Part shown: positions 1 to 7,473 of the stretch, piece by piece | How the letters are laid out: each line of letters begins with the position of its first letter | How positions within the stretch are numbered: position 1 is the stretch's first letter | Source of the DNA: Porphyrobacter sp. TH134 | GTDB taxonomy: Bacteria; Pseudomonadota; Alphaproteobacteria; Sphingomonadales; Sphingomonadaceae | NCBI RefSeq assembly: GCF_002855495.1 | Contig: NZ_PKRO01000008.1 | Coordinates: forward strand, 46,340 to 110,339 | Length of the DNA: 64,000 nucleotides | Direction: 5' to 3' | Notes under the pieces: model-generated | Told to the model about the DNA's origin: nothing | Database searches by the model: none | Seen by the model: only the letters and a program-made list of their open reading frames with translations | Translations under genes and position numbers: made by a program

Positions 1-330
1 CTGGCCGAAGCCTTCAATGGCCGCGCCCTGCCGATGCCGGAAGGCGCGGTGCGGAATGGCGACATGGTCACCGTCAGCTTCACCGGGATCGAAGGCGCAT
101 TGCAGGCGCAGGGCGGCCCCTACCCGCTTGGCGTGGAGCTGTGCGAGGCGGGGATGGAAACGTGCCGCTTTGCGCTTGCCAGCCTTGCTGGCAGCCGGAT
201 GGTAATCCCCGTGCCGCAGGGCATGGCGCCCACCCGCGTGCGTTATGCCTGGGCCGATGCGCCGGTGGTCAATCTGGTCGATGGCGGCGGGATGCCTATC
301 CCCGGCTTTGGCCTCGATATCGCGCCTTGA
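1..330 (+). CDS. Sialate O-acetylesterase-like / acetylxylan esterase, C-terminal end (partial)
   Basis: The window opens inside this gene, so only the last 109 residues are visible. The segment TRVRYAWADAPVVNLVDGGG followed by MPIPGF is the typical closing beta-sandwich of the SGNH-hydrolase sialate O-acetylesterase family (VRYAW.D.P..NL...G.P..PF). The catalytic Ser and the Asp/His pair lie upstream and are not visible. In xylan loci members of this family remove acetyl groups from the polysaccharide or its oligomers; that role here is inferred from the neighbours (GH10, GH67, GH43, GH3). It lies 207 bp upstream of the mutarotase on the same strand. The family call is fairly firm, the substrate is not. 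Confidence 0.72.
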   Translation: MAEAFNGRALPMPEGAVRNGDMVTVSFTGIEGALQAQGGPYPLGVELCEAGMETCRFALASLAGSRMVIPVPQGMAPTRVRYAWADAPVVNLVDGGGMPIPGFGLDIAP

Positions 331-537
331 AGCTGACGCACCGCCGCTTTTCGCCCGGAAGAGCCGGCGCACTGGTAGTGGGCAGAGTGCCGATTTTCAC
401 TTCCGACGGGCCCCAGACGCCTCTAGGGACTGCCCGCCATACAAGCATCAGGGGGTGTATGGCGCAGCCGCAGCGATGCCGATCGTGCCTTGCCGAACAC
501 GCTCTGACAGTCTGATTGCATAGGATTTTTTGGGGCA

Positions 538-1389
538 ATGTCGGAGATTAAACTCGAACATGGCGCATGGCGCGCGCGGGTGCTGCCCCATGCGGGCGGG
601 CTGATCGGTGCGCTGGATTGCGGCGGCGTGCCAGTGCTGCGGGCCATGCCTGATGGCGTCATTGATCCGCTCGCCGCGGCGTGTTTCCCGATGGTGCCGT
701 GGTGCAACCGGATCGCGGCCGGACGGTTCGCGTGGGATAACGCAATGGTGTGGCTGCCCCCCAATTTCCCGCCCGAACGTCATGCGATCCACGGCCACGG
801 GTGGCAATCGGAATGGGAGGTCGCCGGGTGCCTGCGCAACACCTGCGTGTTGATCCACCGCCATGACGAGGCGGCCGGTGGTTGGCCGTGGGCCTATGTG
901 GCGCGGACGGTCATCCAGCTATCGGACACGGGCTGCGCCATCACGCTCTCGCTCACCAATGATTCCAACCGGCTGATGCCTGCCGGGCTGGGCTTGCACC
1001 CCTATCTGCGCCGCCGACCGGAAAGCCGGATCGCGTTCCGGTCAGGCCCGATTGTGGCCGTGGGGGCAGACATGATCCCGACCGGAGAGCATCTGGCGCC
1101 GTCGCACTTCGCGGACTTTGCGGCTGATGGCGGCGCGGCGGTGCCGGATGCGCTGATCGATCATTGCTTCACCGGCTGGCACGGCGCGGCGCTGGTCAGC
1201 GATGACATGGGCACGATCATGCTTGCGGCCGAAGGCGCGGGGCACTTGCACCTTTACGCGCCGGCCGATCCTGACATCTTGTGTCTCGAACCGGTCAACC
1301 ACCTGCCCGATGCCGCCAATACCGGCGGAATGCAGCTGATCGAACCGGGCGAAACGGCCAGTCTGACGTTGCGGATCGGGGTCGCCTAA
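538..1389 (+). CDS. Aldose 1-epimerase (mutarotase, GalM-like)
   Basis: A 283-residue protein of the galactose-mutarotase-like fold. Visible marks are PWCNRIAAGRF near residue 60, the His pair in HAIHGHGW near residue 85 (substrate-binding/acid), GLHPYLRR near residue 150 (second catalytic His) and the C-terminal CLEPVNHLPDA with the Glu expected as general base. It interconverts alpha and beta anomers of aldoses; in this locus D-xylose or L-arabinose is the likely substrate, feeding a sugar dehydrogenase. No signal peptide is visible, so it should be cytoplasmic. The start is the ATG after a G-rich stretch. Its 3' end overlaps the convergent GH43 gene by 4 bp. It belongs to the broader, shorter epimerase subgroup rather than classical 340-residue GalM. 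Confidence 0.85.
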   Translation: MSEIKLEHGAWRARVLPHAGGLIGALDCGGVPVLRAMPDGVIDPLAAACFPMVPWCNRIAAGRFAWDNAMVWLPPNFPPERHAIHGHGWQSEWEVAGCLRNTCVLIHRHDEAAGGWPWAYVARTVIQLSDTGCAITLSLTNDSNRLMPAGLGLHPYLRRRPESRIAFRSGPIVAVGADMIPTGEHLAPSHFADFAADGGAAVPDALIDHCFTGWHGAALVSDDMGTIMLAAEGAGHLHLYAPADPDILCLEPVNHLPDAANTGGMQLIEPGETASLTLRIGVA

Positions 1390-2363
1390 GGCGGGGGCGC
1401 GGTGATGCCTGCGGCCGTCTGGATCACCGGCCGCATCAATCCGTCCGCATCGTAGCTAAGGTGTTCCACCGTCACCGCCCGCCGCCCCAGCGCGCCTTTC
1501 CGGTCGCCGATGGTGAGCGCCGCGTTGTGGAGGAACAGATACCACTGGCCTTTGAACTCAGCGATGCCCGGGTGGATAGTAAAGCTGCCCTCCCCTGATC
1601 CGGTCAGTTCGCCCCGGTATGTCCACGGCCCCAGCGGCGTGGTGGCGGTGGCATAGGACACACGCTCATCCTTGTGATCGCTGCGGTCTAATGAGGCATA
1701 GGTGAGGTAGTAGAGCCCGCCTCGCTTGTGCAGCCACGGGCCTTCCTCAAAATGCGGCGGAGTGATTTCGGTAATCGGCCCGTCGATGCTGATCATGTCG
1801 TCGCCGAGCTTGGCGATATAGCATTGGCGGTTGCCCCAAGCGATCCAGGTGGTGCCCTCATCGTCAGTGAAGACGGTGGGATCGATATCTTCCCAGCTGT
1901 GCGTGCCTTTGGGGGTCATGTCGTTGCTGATGAGCGCTGCGCCCTTGGCGTCCACGAAGGGGCCTTCCGGTCGGTCCGACACTGCAACGCCAATCGCCTT
2001 GCCCGGCTTGGTCGCGTCATGTTCAACGGGGGCGTACAGCCAGTACCGCCCGTGCTTTTCGATCACCTGCACCGCCCACGCATCGTGCGATGCCCACGCA
2101 AAGCCCTTGATGTTCATCACCGACCCATGAAACGTCCATTCGCGCATGTCGGTGGTCGAGTAGGCGAGCCATTCCTTCATATTGAACATTTCGCCGTCCG
2201 CCACTTCGTCGTGGCTGGTGTAGAGCCACAGCGTGTCGCCGATCACCAGCGGCGCGGGGTCGGCGGTGAAGCGGTCGCGGATAATCGGGTTCGATCCGGG
2301 CACGGGTTCTTCGGCTGCCAGTGGGCTCACCGCCAGCAGCACGGTGAAGGCAAGCCAGCGCAT
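1386..2363 (-). CDS. Glycoside hydrolase family 43 (beta-xylosidase / alpha-L-arabinofuranosidase type), exported
   Basis: A 325-residue protein with a short signal peptide (residues 1-17, ending near SPLAAEE) and a single five-bladed beta-propeller domain. The three GH43 carboxylates are recognisable: Asp35 in TADPAPL (base), Asp161 in EDIDPTVF (pKa modulator) and Glu207 in FEEGPWLHK (acid). There is no C-terminal accessory beta-sandwich, so it is a minimal family member. It should release xylose or arabinofuranosyl side chains from xylo-oligosaccharides in the periplasm. Its start overlaps the stop of the dehydratase gene by one base (TGATG), which indicates co-translation in the GH67-lacI-dehydratase-GH43 unit. 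The exact specificity cannot be read from the sequence. Confidence 0.88.
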   Translation of the reverse strand: MRWLAFTVLLAVSPLAAEEPVPGSNPIIRDRFTADPAPLVIGDTLWLYTSHDEVADGEMFNMKEWLAYSTTDMREWTFHGSVMNIKGFAWASHDAWAVQVIEKHGRYWLYAPVEHDATKPGKAIGVAVSDRPEGPFVDAKGAALISNDMTPKGTHSWEDIDPTVFTDDEGTTWIAWGNRQCYIAKLGDDMISIDGPITEITPPHFEEGPWLHKRGGLYYLTYASLDRSDHKDERVSYATATTPLGPWTYRGELTGSGEGSFTIHPGIAEFKGQWYLFLHNAALTIGDRKGALGRRAVTVEHLSYDADGLMRPVIQTAAGITAPPP

Positions 2364-4147
2364 CAGTGATTATGCCGTGGCAGCTTGCGGGCCGTACCGC
2401 GGTACTTGAGCGCAAAGTCCATCACGCCGCCTTCGGCCAGCTGCCCGGTCTTTTCGCGGTAGAGTTCCTCCCACGGGGTCTGGCTTTCGGGGACCGGCGG
2501 GCAGGTCTCCTCCGCGCGGCGGCGCGCGATCTCTGCTTCGTCGACCAGCGCATCGCAGCGCCTTGCGTTGAGATCGACACGGATGATGTCGCCCGTCCGC
2601 AGCCAGCTGAGGCCCCCGCCAACTGCGCTTTCGGGGCTGACGTTAAGGATCGAGGGGCTGTCGCTCGTCCCCGATTGGCGCCCGTCGCCCAGAGTCGGCA
2701 GCCACGGCTTGCCGGCGCGGATCATCGCGTCTGGCGGCTGCATATTGACCACCTCGGCGCTCCCCGGCCACCCGATCACGCCCGAGCCGCGGATGACGAG
2801 AATGCAGTCCTCGTCGATCGCGAGCGCGGGATCGTTGATGCGGTGGTGGTAATCGTCCGACCCGTCGAACACGATGGCGCGCGCCTCGAACACGCCTTCG
2901 GAGCCGGGACGCGAGAGGTAGCGCGCGCGGAAGGCGGGGCCGATCACGGATGTCTTGAGGATCGCGAAATCGAACAGGTTGCCCGACAGTACCATGAAGC
3001 CCGCCTTGTCGATCAGCGGGTCGGCGAAAGGCCGGATCATCTCGCGATCGCGGGTTTCCGCGCCCGCGAGGTTTTCCGCCATCATCTTGCCGGTGCAGGT
3101 GACGACATTGCCGTGCAGCTTCCCAGCGTTGAGCAATTCCCACAAGGCCGCAGGCACACCGCCCGCACGGTGGAAGCGCTCGCCCAGATATTGCCCGGCA
3201 GGCTGCATGTTGACGAGCAGCGGCAGGTCGTAGCCATGCCCCTGCCACACATCGGTTTCGAGCCTCACCCCGGCGTGCGCGGCCATCGCCATGATGTGCG
3301 GCTGCGCGTTGGAGCTGCCGCCGATAACGCTGACGCAGGCAATTGCGTTCTCGAACGCTTCGCGCGTCAGGATGTCCGATGGTTTCAGATCTTCGAGCAC
3401 CATCTCTACGATCCGACGCCCGGTGCGATAGGCCATCTGCCCGCGCTCGCGATAGGGCGCGGGGATCGCCGCGCAACCGGTGAGCGACAGGCCCAGCGCC
3501 TCCGCCACCGCGTTCATCGTGCTGGCGGTGCCCATCGAATTGCAGTGGCCCGCAGACGGCGCGCTGCTGGTGGCGCGGTCCAGGAACTCGTCCTCGTCGA
3601 TCTCGCCCGCAGCGAGCTTCCTGCGGCTGCGCCAGATCACCGTGCCACTGCCGACCAGCTCGCCTTCATGCCATCCGTCGAGCATCGGGCCGCCGCTCAG
3701 CACGATCGCGGGAATATCCACCGTGCTCGCCGCCATGATCTGGCTCGGCGTGGTCTTGTCGCACCCCGTGGTCAGCACCACGCCGTCCAGCGGATAGCCG
3801 TTCAGCAGTTCCACCAGCCCGAGATAGAGCAGGTTGCGGTCCAGCGCCGCCGTCGGCCTGCGGCAGTTCTCGAAGATCGGGTGGACGGGAAATTCGATGG
3901 GAATGCCGCCCGCATCGCGGATGCCATCGCGGGTGCGCTTGGCCAGATCGACGTGGATGCGGTTGCAGGGGGAAAGGTCGCTGCCGGATTGCGCAATGCC
4001 GATGATCGGCTTGCCGCTTCGCAGCTCCTCGGGCGTCACCCCGTAATTCATGAAACGTTCGAGATAGAGCGCCGTCATGTCCATGCGTTCGCGGTTGTCG
4101 AACCAGTCGCGCGAGCGCAGGCGGCGGGGTGAGGCTTGTTTGGTCAT
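2363..4147 (-). CDS. xylD: IlvD/Edd-family dehydratase, probable D-xylonate dehydratase
   Basis: A 594-residue Fe-S dehydratase. The reading frame runs further upstream, but the real start is the ATG at 4147: it overlaps the repressor stop (ATGA) and follows GGGAG. Cys61 (SPCNR), Cys129 (TTGCDKTTP) and Cys202 (GHCNSMGT) are the expected cluster ligands. The N-terminal text RSRDWFDN..MTALYLERFMNYG closely resembles Caulobacter XylD and arabinonate dehydratases. In the Weimberg route it converts D-xylonate to 2-keto-3-deoxy-D-xylonate; the later ketoglutarate semialdehyde dehydrogenase is encoded at 25908. L-arabinonate is the main alternative substrate. Sugar dehydrogenase, lactonase and keto-deoxy-sugar dehydratase are not in this window. 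Confidence 0.87.
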   Translation of the reverse strand: MTKQASPRRLRSRDWFDNRERMDMTALYLERFMNYGVTPEELRSGKPIIGIAQSGSDLSPCNRIHVDLAKRTRDGIRDAGGIPIEFPVHPIFENCRRPTAALDRNLLYLGLVELLNGYPLDGVVLTTGCDKTTPSQIMAASTVDIPAIVLSGGPMLDGWHEGELVGSGTVIWRSRRKLAAGEIDEDEFLDRATSSAPSAGHCNSMGTASTMNAVAEALGLSLTGCAAIPAPYRERGQMAYRTGRRIVEMVLEDLKPSDILTREAFENAIACVSVIGGSSNAQPHIMAMAAHAGVRLETDVWQGHGYDLPLLVNMQPAGQYLGERFHRAGGVPAALWELLNAGKLHGNVVTCTGKMMAENLAGAETRDREMIRPFADPLIDKAGFMVLSGNLFDFAILKTSVIGPAFRARYLSRPGSEGVFEARAIVFDGSDDYHHRINDPALAIDEDCILVIRGSGVIGWPGSAEVVNMQPPDAMIRAGKPWLPTLGDGRQSGTSDSPSILNVSPESAVGGGLSWLRTGDIIRVDLNARRCDALVDEAEIARRRAEETCPPVPESQTPWEELYREKTGQLAEGGVMDFALKYRGTARKLPRHNH

Positions 4148-5268
4148 GGGCTCCCGGGGGGTTTGCTGAAGGAGGACGCAAGGCTGGGCCCCGCATCGGA
4201 ATTGCGGCGGATCAGCTGGTAGGCCAGCGTCAGCTGTTCGGCCTTGGCGCGGCTCGCACGCGGCTTCTGCTTGTGCACCCGCGCGATCATCGCCACCGCC
4301 TCGGCGGTCATTTCGCGGATCGGCTGGCGGATGGTGGTCAGTTCCGGCCAGATCGAGCTGGCAAGTTCGGTATCGTCGAAACCGCACACGGTGATGTCGT
4401 TCGGCACATCCAGATGCCGCCGGTGCGCCATGGCGACGGTGGCGGCGGCCATGTCATCGTTGGAGGCAAAGATCGCCGTTGGCGTGTGGGCCGCGCTGAG
4501 CAGCTTTTCCGCTGCGACCATGCCCGAACGATAGGTGAATTGTCCCTGCGCAATCAGGCCTTCGTCAATCGCCAGCCCGGCATCCTTCATCGCCGAACGA
4601 TATCCCAGCAGACGCCGCCCGGAGGCCACCTGTTCAGGGTTGCCGATGATGAAGCCGATGCGTTCATGGCCAAGGCCGATGATGTGCTTCGTCATGTCGT
4701 AAGCGGCCTGAAACTCGTCGATCAGCACCGCGCCGTGGCTACCGCTCGCCCGCCCCGGACCGACCGCGACCGCAATGCCGCCGGATGAACGGATCAGGTC
4801 AAGCACGCTCTGGTCATCGCACAGCGGTGGCGGCAGAATGAAACCCTCGATCCCGCCATCGAGCAGCTTGCGGATCACCTTTTGCGCCTCGGCCGTGTTC
4901 TCGCAGGCCTGCACCACCAGATAGATGTCGCGGCGACTGGCCTCTTCCAGCGCGCCCATCAGGAATTCGCTGAGGTAGGAGGCGGAAGGGTTGTCGAACA
5001 GCAGAGCGATGCGCAGCTGCGATCCCGCCGCGAGCGAGCGGGCCGCGCGGTTGGGGACGTAGTTGAGCTTTGCAATCGCGCTCAGCACCTTTTGCTTGGT
5101 GTCCTCGCGCACATTCTCCTCGCCATTGATGACGCGGCTGACGGTCATCGGCGAACAGGCCGCCTCGCGGGCGACGTCGGTGATCGTGGGCGCGGCATTG
5201 CTGCGCCGGGCGGCGCGTTTGCGGCTGGGGGCGGCGGGTTCGGCGTGCTTGTTCATAGGCGCCGCCAT
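4144..5268 (-). CDS. LacI-family transcriptional repressor of the xylan locus
   Basis: A 374-residue regulator. A basic N-terminal extension (residues 1-26) is followed by the LacI helix-turn-helix PTITDVAREAACSPMTVSRV (27-46) and hinge NRAARSLAAGS, then a periplasmic-binding-protein-like sensor domain ending near 350. An internal ATG at 5256 is an alternative start; neither has a clear ribosome-binding site. The recognition-helix text (SPMTVSRVING) is that of regulators binding GC-centred palindromes. Three such palindromes (7414, 17093, 25821) sit at promoters of this locus. The gene is 55 bp downstream of GH67 and overlaps the dehydratase start, so it is probably autoregulated. The inducer is likely a xylose- or uronate-derived sugar; this is inference. 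Confidence 0.9.
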   Translation of the reverse strand: MAAPMNKHAEPAAPSRKRAARRSNAAPTITDVAREAACSPMTVSRVINGEENVREDTKQKVLSAIAKLNYVPNRAARSLAAGSQLRIALLFDNPSASYLSEFLMGALEEASRRDIYLVVQACENTAEAQKVIRKLLDGGIEGFILPPPLCDDQSVLDLIRSSGGIAVAVGPGRASGSHGAVLIDEFQAAYDMTKHIIGLGHERIGFIIGNPEQVASGRRLLGYRSAMKDAGLAIDEGLIAQGQFTYRSGMVAAEKLLSAAHTPTAIFASNDDMAAATVAMAHRRHLDVPNDITVCGFDDTELASSIWPELTTIRQPIREMTAEAVAMIARVHKQKPRASRAKAEQLTLAYQLIRRNSDAGPSLASSFSKPPGSP

Positions 5269-5323
5269 ACTGCGTGCGCCCGAGTGTCAGCAAGCGCGAT
5301 GAAATGCGCTATCATTGGCCCAC

Positions 5324-7414
5324 TCATTGGCCCGGCGCTTCCGGGAAGGTCCGCGCCCGATAGGCTTCGAGGCTTTCGGGGATCGGCCGCGCGCCGGCAG
5401 GCAGCGGCAGGCCGTTCACCGATTGCCAATAGGCCATCGATGCGTCGCGCCACCAACGCGCGTCTTTCAGCTCCCGTGCCATGTCAGCGGCGATGGCGGC
5501 GTGGCGTTCGGCATCGATGTGGGGGCGCAAGCCCTCCCAGCTCTGAATGCGCCCCCGCAACCCGATTTCGGCCCAGGCGTATTCAGCGGCGAGGCGTTCC
5601 CAAAGCGTGTCGCCGCCCTTGATGCGATGGTCCCAGCGGACGCGGTGGAACCACAGGAGGTACTTTTCGTCGATTGTCGCCGCATCGGCCCATTGTGCAG
5701 CGATACTCGGCGCATATTGAGCGAGCGCGCCCGAACCCTTGGCCGTGCGGTCGAAGCCGATCCCGTCCTTGTCGGCACGGTGGTAATAGCAGGGGTTCCA
5801 GTCGGGCCGTTCGAGATCGCACACCCATGGCGAGGGGCCATAGTGGTGGCCGGTCCCCATCAGGTGCGCAAGACCGAGCGGCGCGGTGTATTGGGCTACA
5901 AGATCGCGGCTCCCCAGCATCATCGCGGCAATGCGCCTGACCGTTTCCGTGTCGCGGGTGAAGGTCTGCGCGGTCCATTCGCGGGCGATGTCTTCGCTGG
6001 TCAGCGAAGGATTCCACGCCAGCCGCCCGAAGGCGTACCAGTTGGCCTGATCGAAATGCGTGCCGGTCCAATTGCGGTCGCTTCCGGTGTTGGCGACCCC
6101 CGCCATGCCCACCGGGCTGACGATCTGCGCAACGGTTTTTGGCTTTGGGCCGCCCCGCCCGGTGTCGGCATCCAGCACCTCTTTCCACAAGGGCGCAAGG
6201 TACGCGATGCCGGTCGCCTGCCCCAGATATTCGCGGGTGATCTGCGTCTCCAGCATCAGGCGCGTCTTGGGCATGGCTCCGAACAGGGGGTGGAACGGCT
6301 CGCGCGGCTGGAAATCGAGCGGGCCGTTCTTGATCTGCACGATGACATTGTCAGCGAACTGCCCATCCAGCGGCTGGAACTCGGCATAGGCCTGCATCGT
6401 GCGGTCGGTGGTGTCTTCAGCTTGGTAGACGAAAGCGCGCCAGATCACCGTGCCACGCATGCCCAGCGCGGCGGCGAGCATATTCGCGCCGTCGGCATGG
6501 GTGCGGCCATAGTCCTGCGGGCCGGGCTGGCCTTCGGAGTTGGCCTTGACGAGGAACCCGCCGAAATCGGGGATGGCGGCATAGATTTCATCAGCTTTGG
6601 CGCGCCACCACGCTTGCACCTGCGGGTCGAGCGGGTCCGCCGTGGCTAGCCCACCGATGTCCTTGGGCGCACTGAAGCGGGCGGACAGGAACACCCGGAT
6701 GCCATAGGGCCGCCATGCATCGGCCAGCCGCGCAAGCTTCGCGATATAGCGCGGCTCCAGCATAAAGGCGCGGGCGTTGACGTTGTTCACCACCACCGCG
6801 TTGATGCCCAGCGACGCATTGGCGCGGGCATAATCGATCATCCGGGGACCGAGCTTTTCGGGCAGGTGCCACCAATCGAAGATCGACCGCCCAGAATAGC
6901 CGCGTTCCACATGGCCATCAGGGTTGTCCCAGTGGTTGAGCATCCTGAGCGGCATGGCGGGCGCTTCATCAAGGGCGAGCTTCGCAGGATCAACGCCCTG
7001 CCCCAATTCGCGCAGGATAGCATAAGCGGCGTAGAGGCATCCCACCGGCTCACCAGCCGCGATGCGCAGGCTGGCCTTGTCCGCCATGACCCGGAACGCC
7101 CCGCCACGCGCCACTGCGGGATCGTGGCAATCGAAGCGAATGCCGGTAGCAGCCCCGTCTGCCGCCGCTGCCCCGCCCCGCAGCTGGGCCAGTCCGTCAT
7201 CAAGTTCGCGCATCGCCAGCGCGACAGTCGGGTGGTCCGGGTTATTGGCGACAATCAGCCCGCCCAATCTGGCCAGCCGCGATCGCCCCTCACCCTCCGG
7301 CGGCGCGTGTCGCAACCACAGGGCATAGCCGTCCTCGGCATGCAGCGGCCCCGCCACAAGCAGCGCAGCTGCAATCGCAGCAAGCCGGTTGACAATGCCT
7401 TTCCCTCTCATCAT
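5324..7414 (-). CDS. aguA: GH67 alpha-glucuronidase, exported
   Basis: A 696-residue GH67 enzyme with signal peptide (AAIAAALLVAGPLHA, cleavage near residue 26). It removes 4-O-methyl-glucuronic acid from the non-reducing end of aldouronic acids produced by GH10 xylanase. Visible landmarks are NHWDNPDGHVERGYSG (near 160), KANSEGQPGP with Glu294, NGPLDFQPREP with Asp367, and ETQITREYLG with Glu395; these match the spacing of catalytic Glu292, Asp365 and Glu393 of the Cellvibrio enzyme. Start: ATG at 7414 or the next codon, but neither has a ribosome-binding site and both abut the operator palindrome. The best purine-rich stretch (GAGAGGGAAAGG) lies inside the predicted gene. It is the first gene of a probable GH67-lacI-xylD-GH43 operon. 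Confidence 0.95.
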   Translation of the reverse strand: MMRGKGIVNRLAAIAAALLVAGPLHAEDGYALWLRHAPPEGEGRSRLARLGGLIVANNPDHPTVALAMRELDDGLAQLRGGAAAADGAATGIRFDCHDPAVARGGAFRVMADKASLRIAAGEPVGCLYAAYAILRELGQGVDPAKLALDEAPAMPLRMLNHWDNPDGHVERGYSGRSIFDWWHLPEKLGPRMIDYARANASLGINAVVVNNVNARAFMLEPRYIAKLARLADAWRPYGIRVFLSARFSAPKDIGGLATADPLDPQVQAWWRAKADEIYAAIPDFGGFLVKANSEGQPGPQDYGRTHADGANMLAAALGMRGTVIWRAFVYQAEDTTDRTMQAYAEFQPLDGQFADNVIVQIKNGPLDFQPREPFHPLFGAMPKTRLMLETQITREYLGQATGIAYLAPLWKEVLDADTGRGGPKPKTVAQIVSPVGMAGVANTGSDRNWTGTHFDQANWYAFGRLAWNPSLTSEDIAREWTAQTFTRDTETVRRIAAMMLGSRDLVAQYTAPLGLAHLMGTGHHYGPSPWVCDLERPDWNPCYYHRADKDGIGFDRTAKGSGALAQYAPSIAAQWADAATIDEKYLLWFHRVRWDHRIKGGDTLWERLAAEYAWAEIGLRGRIQSWEGLRPHIDAERHAAIAADMARELKDARWWRDASMAYWQSVNGLPLPAGARPIPESLEAYRARTFPEAPGQ

Positions 7415-7427
7415 GGTAGCGCTACCA
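7414..7427. promoter_or_regulatory. Operator palindrome TGGTAGCGCTACCA (divergent GH67 / GH3 promoter)
   Basis: A perfect 14-bp palindrome with the central CG of LacI-family operators, in the 59-bp gap between the GH67 and GH3 start codons. Near copies occur at 17093 and 25821, always at promoters of xylan-locus genes. It is the likely site of the LacI protein encoded at 4144-5268. Confidence 0.8.
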
Positions 7428-7473
7428 CAAAGAGGCGGTCAGTCAAGCCGCCGTGGCAGGAGAGGGACATCAC

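Noticed and set aside
2366..4132. A 588-codon open frame opposite the xylonate-type dehydratase
   Set aside because: It is the antisense shadow of a conserved gene, rich in Arg, Ala and His without any domain, which is common in high-GC DNA.
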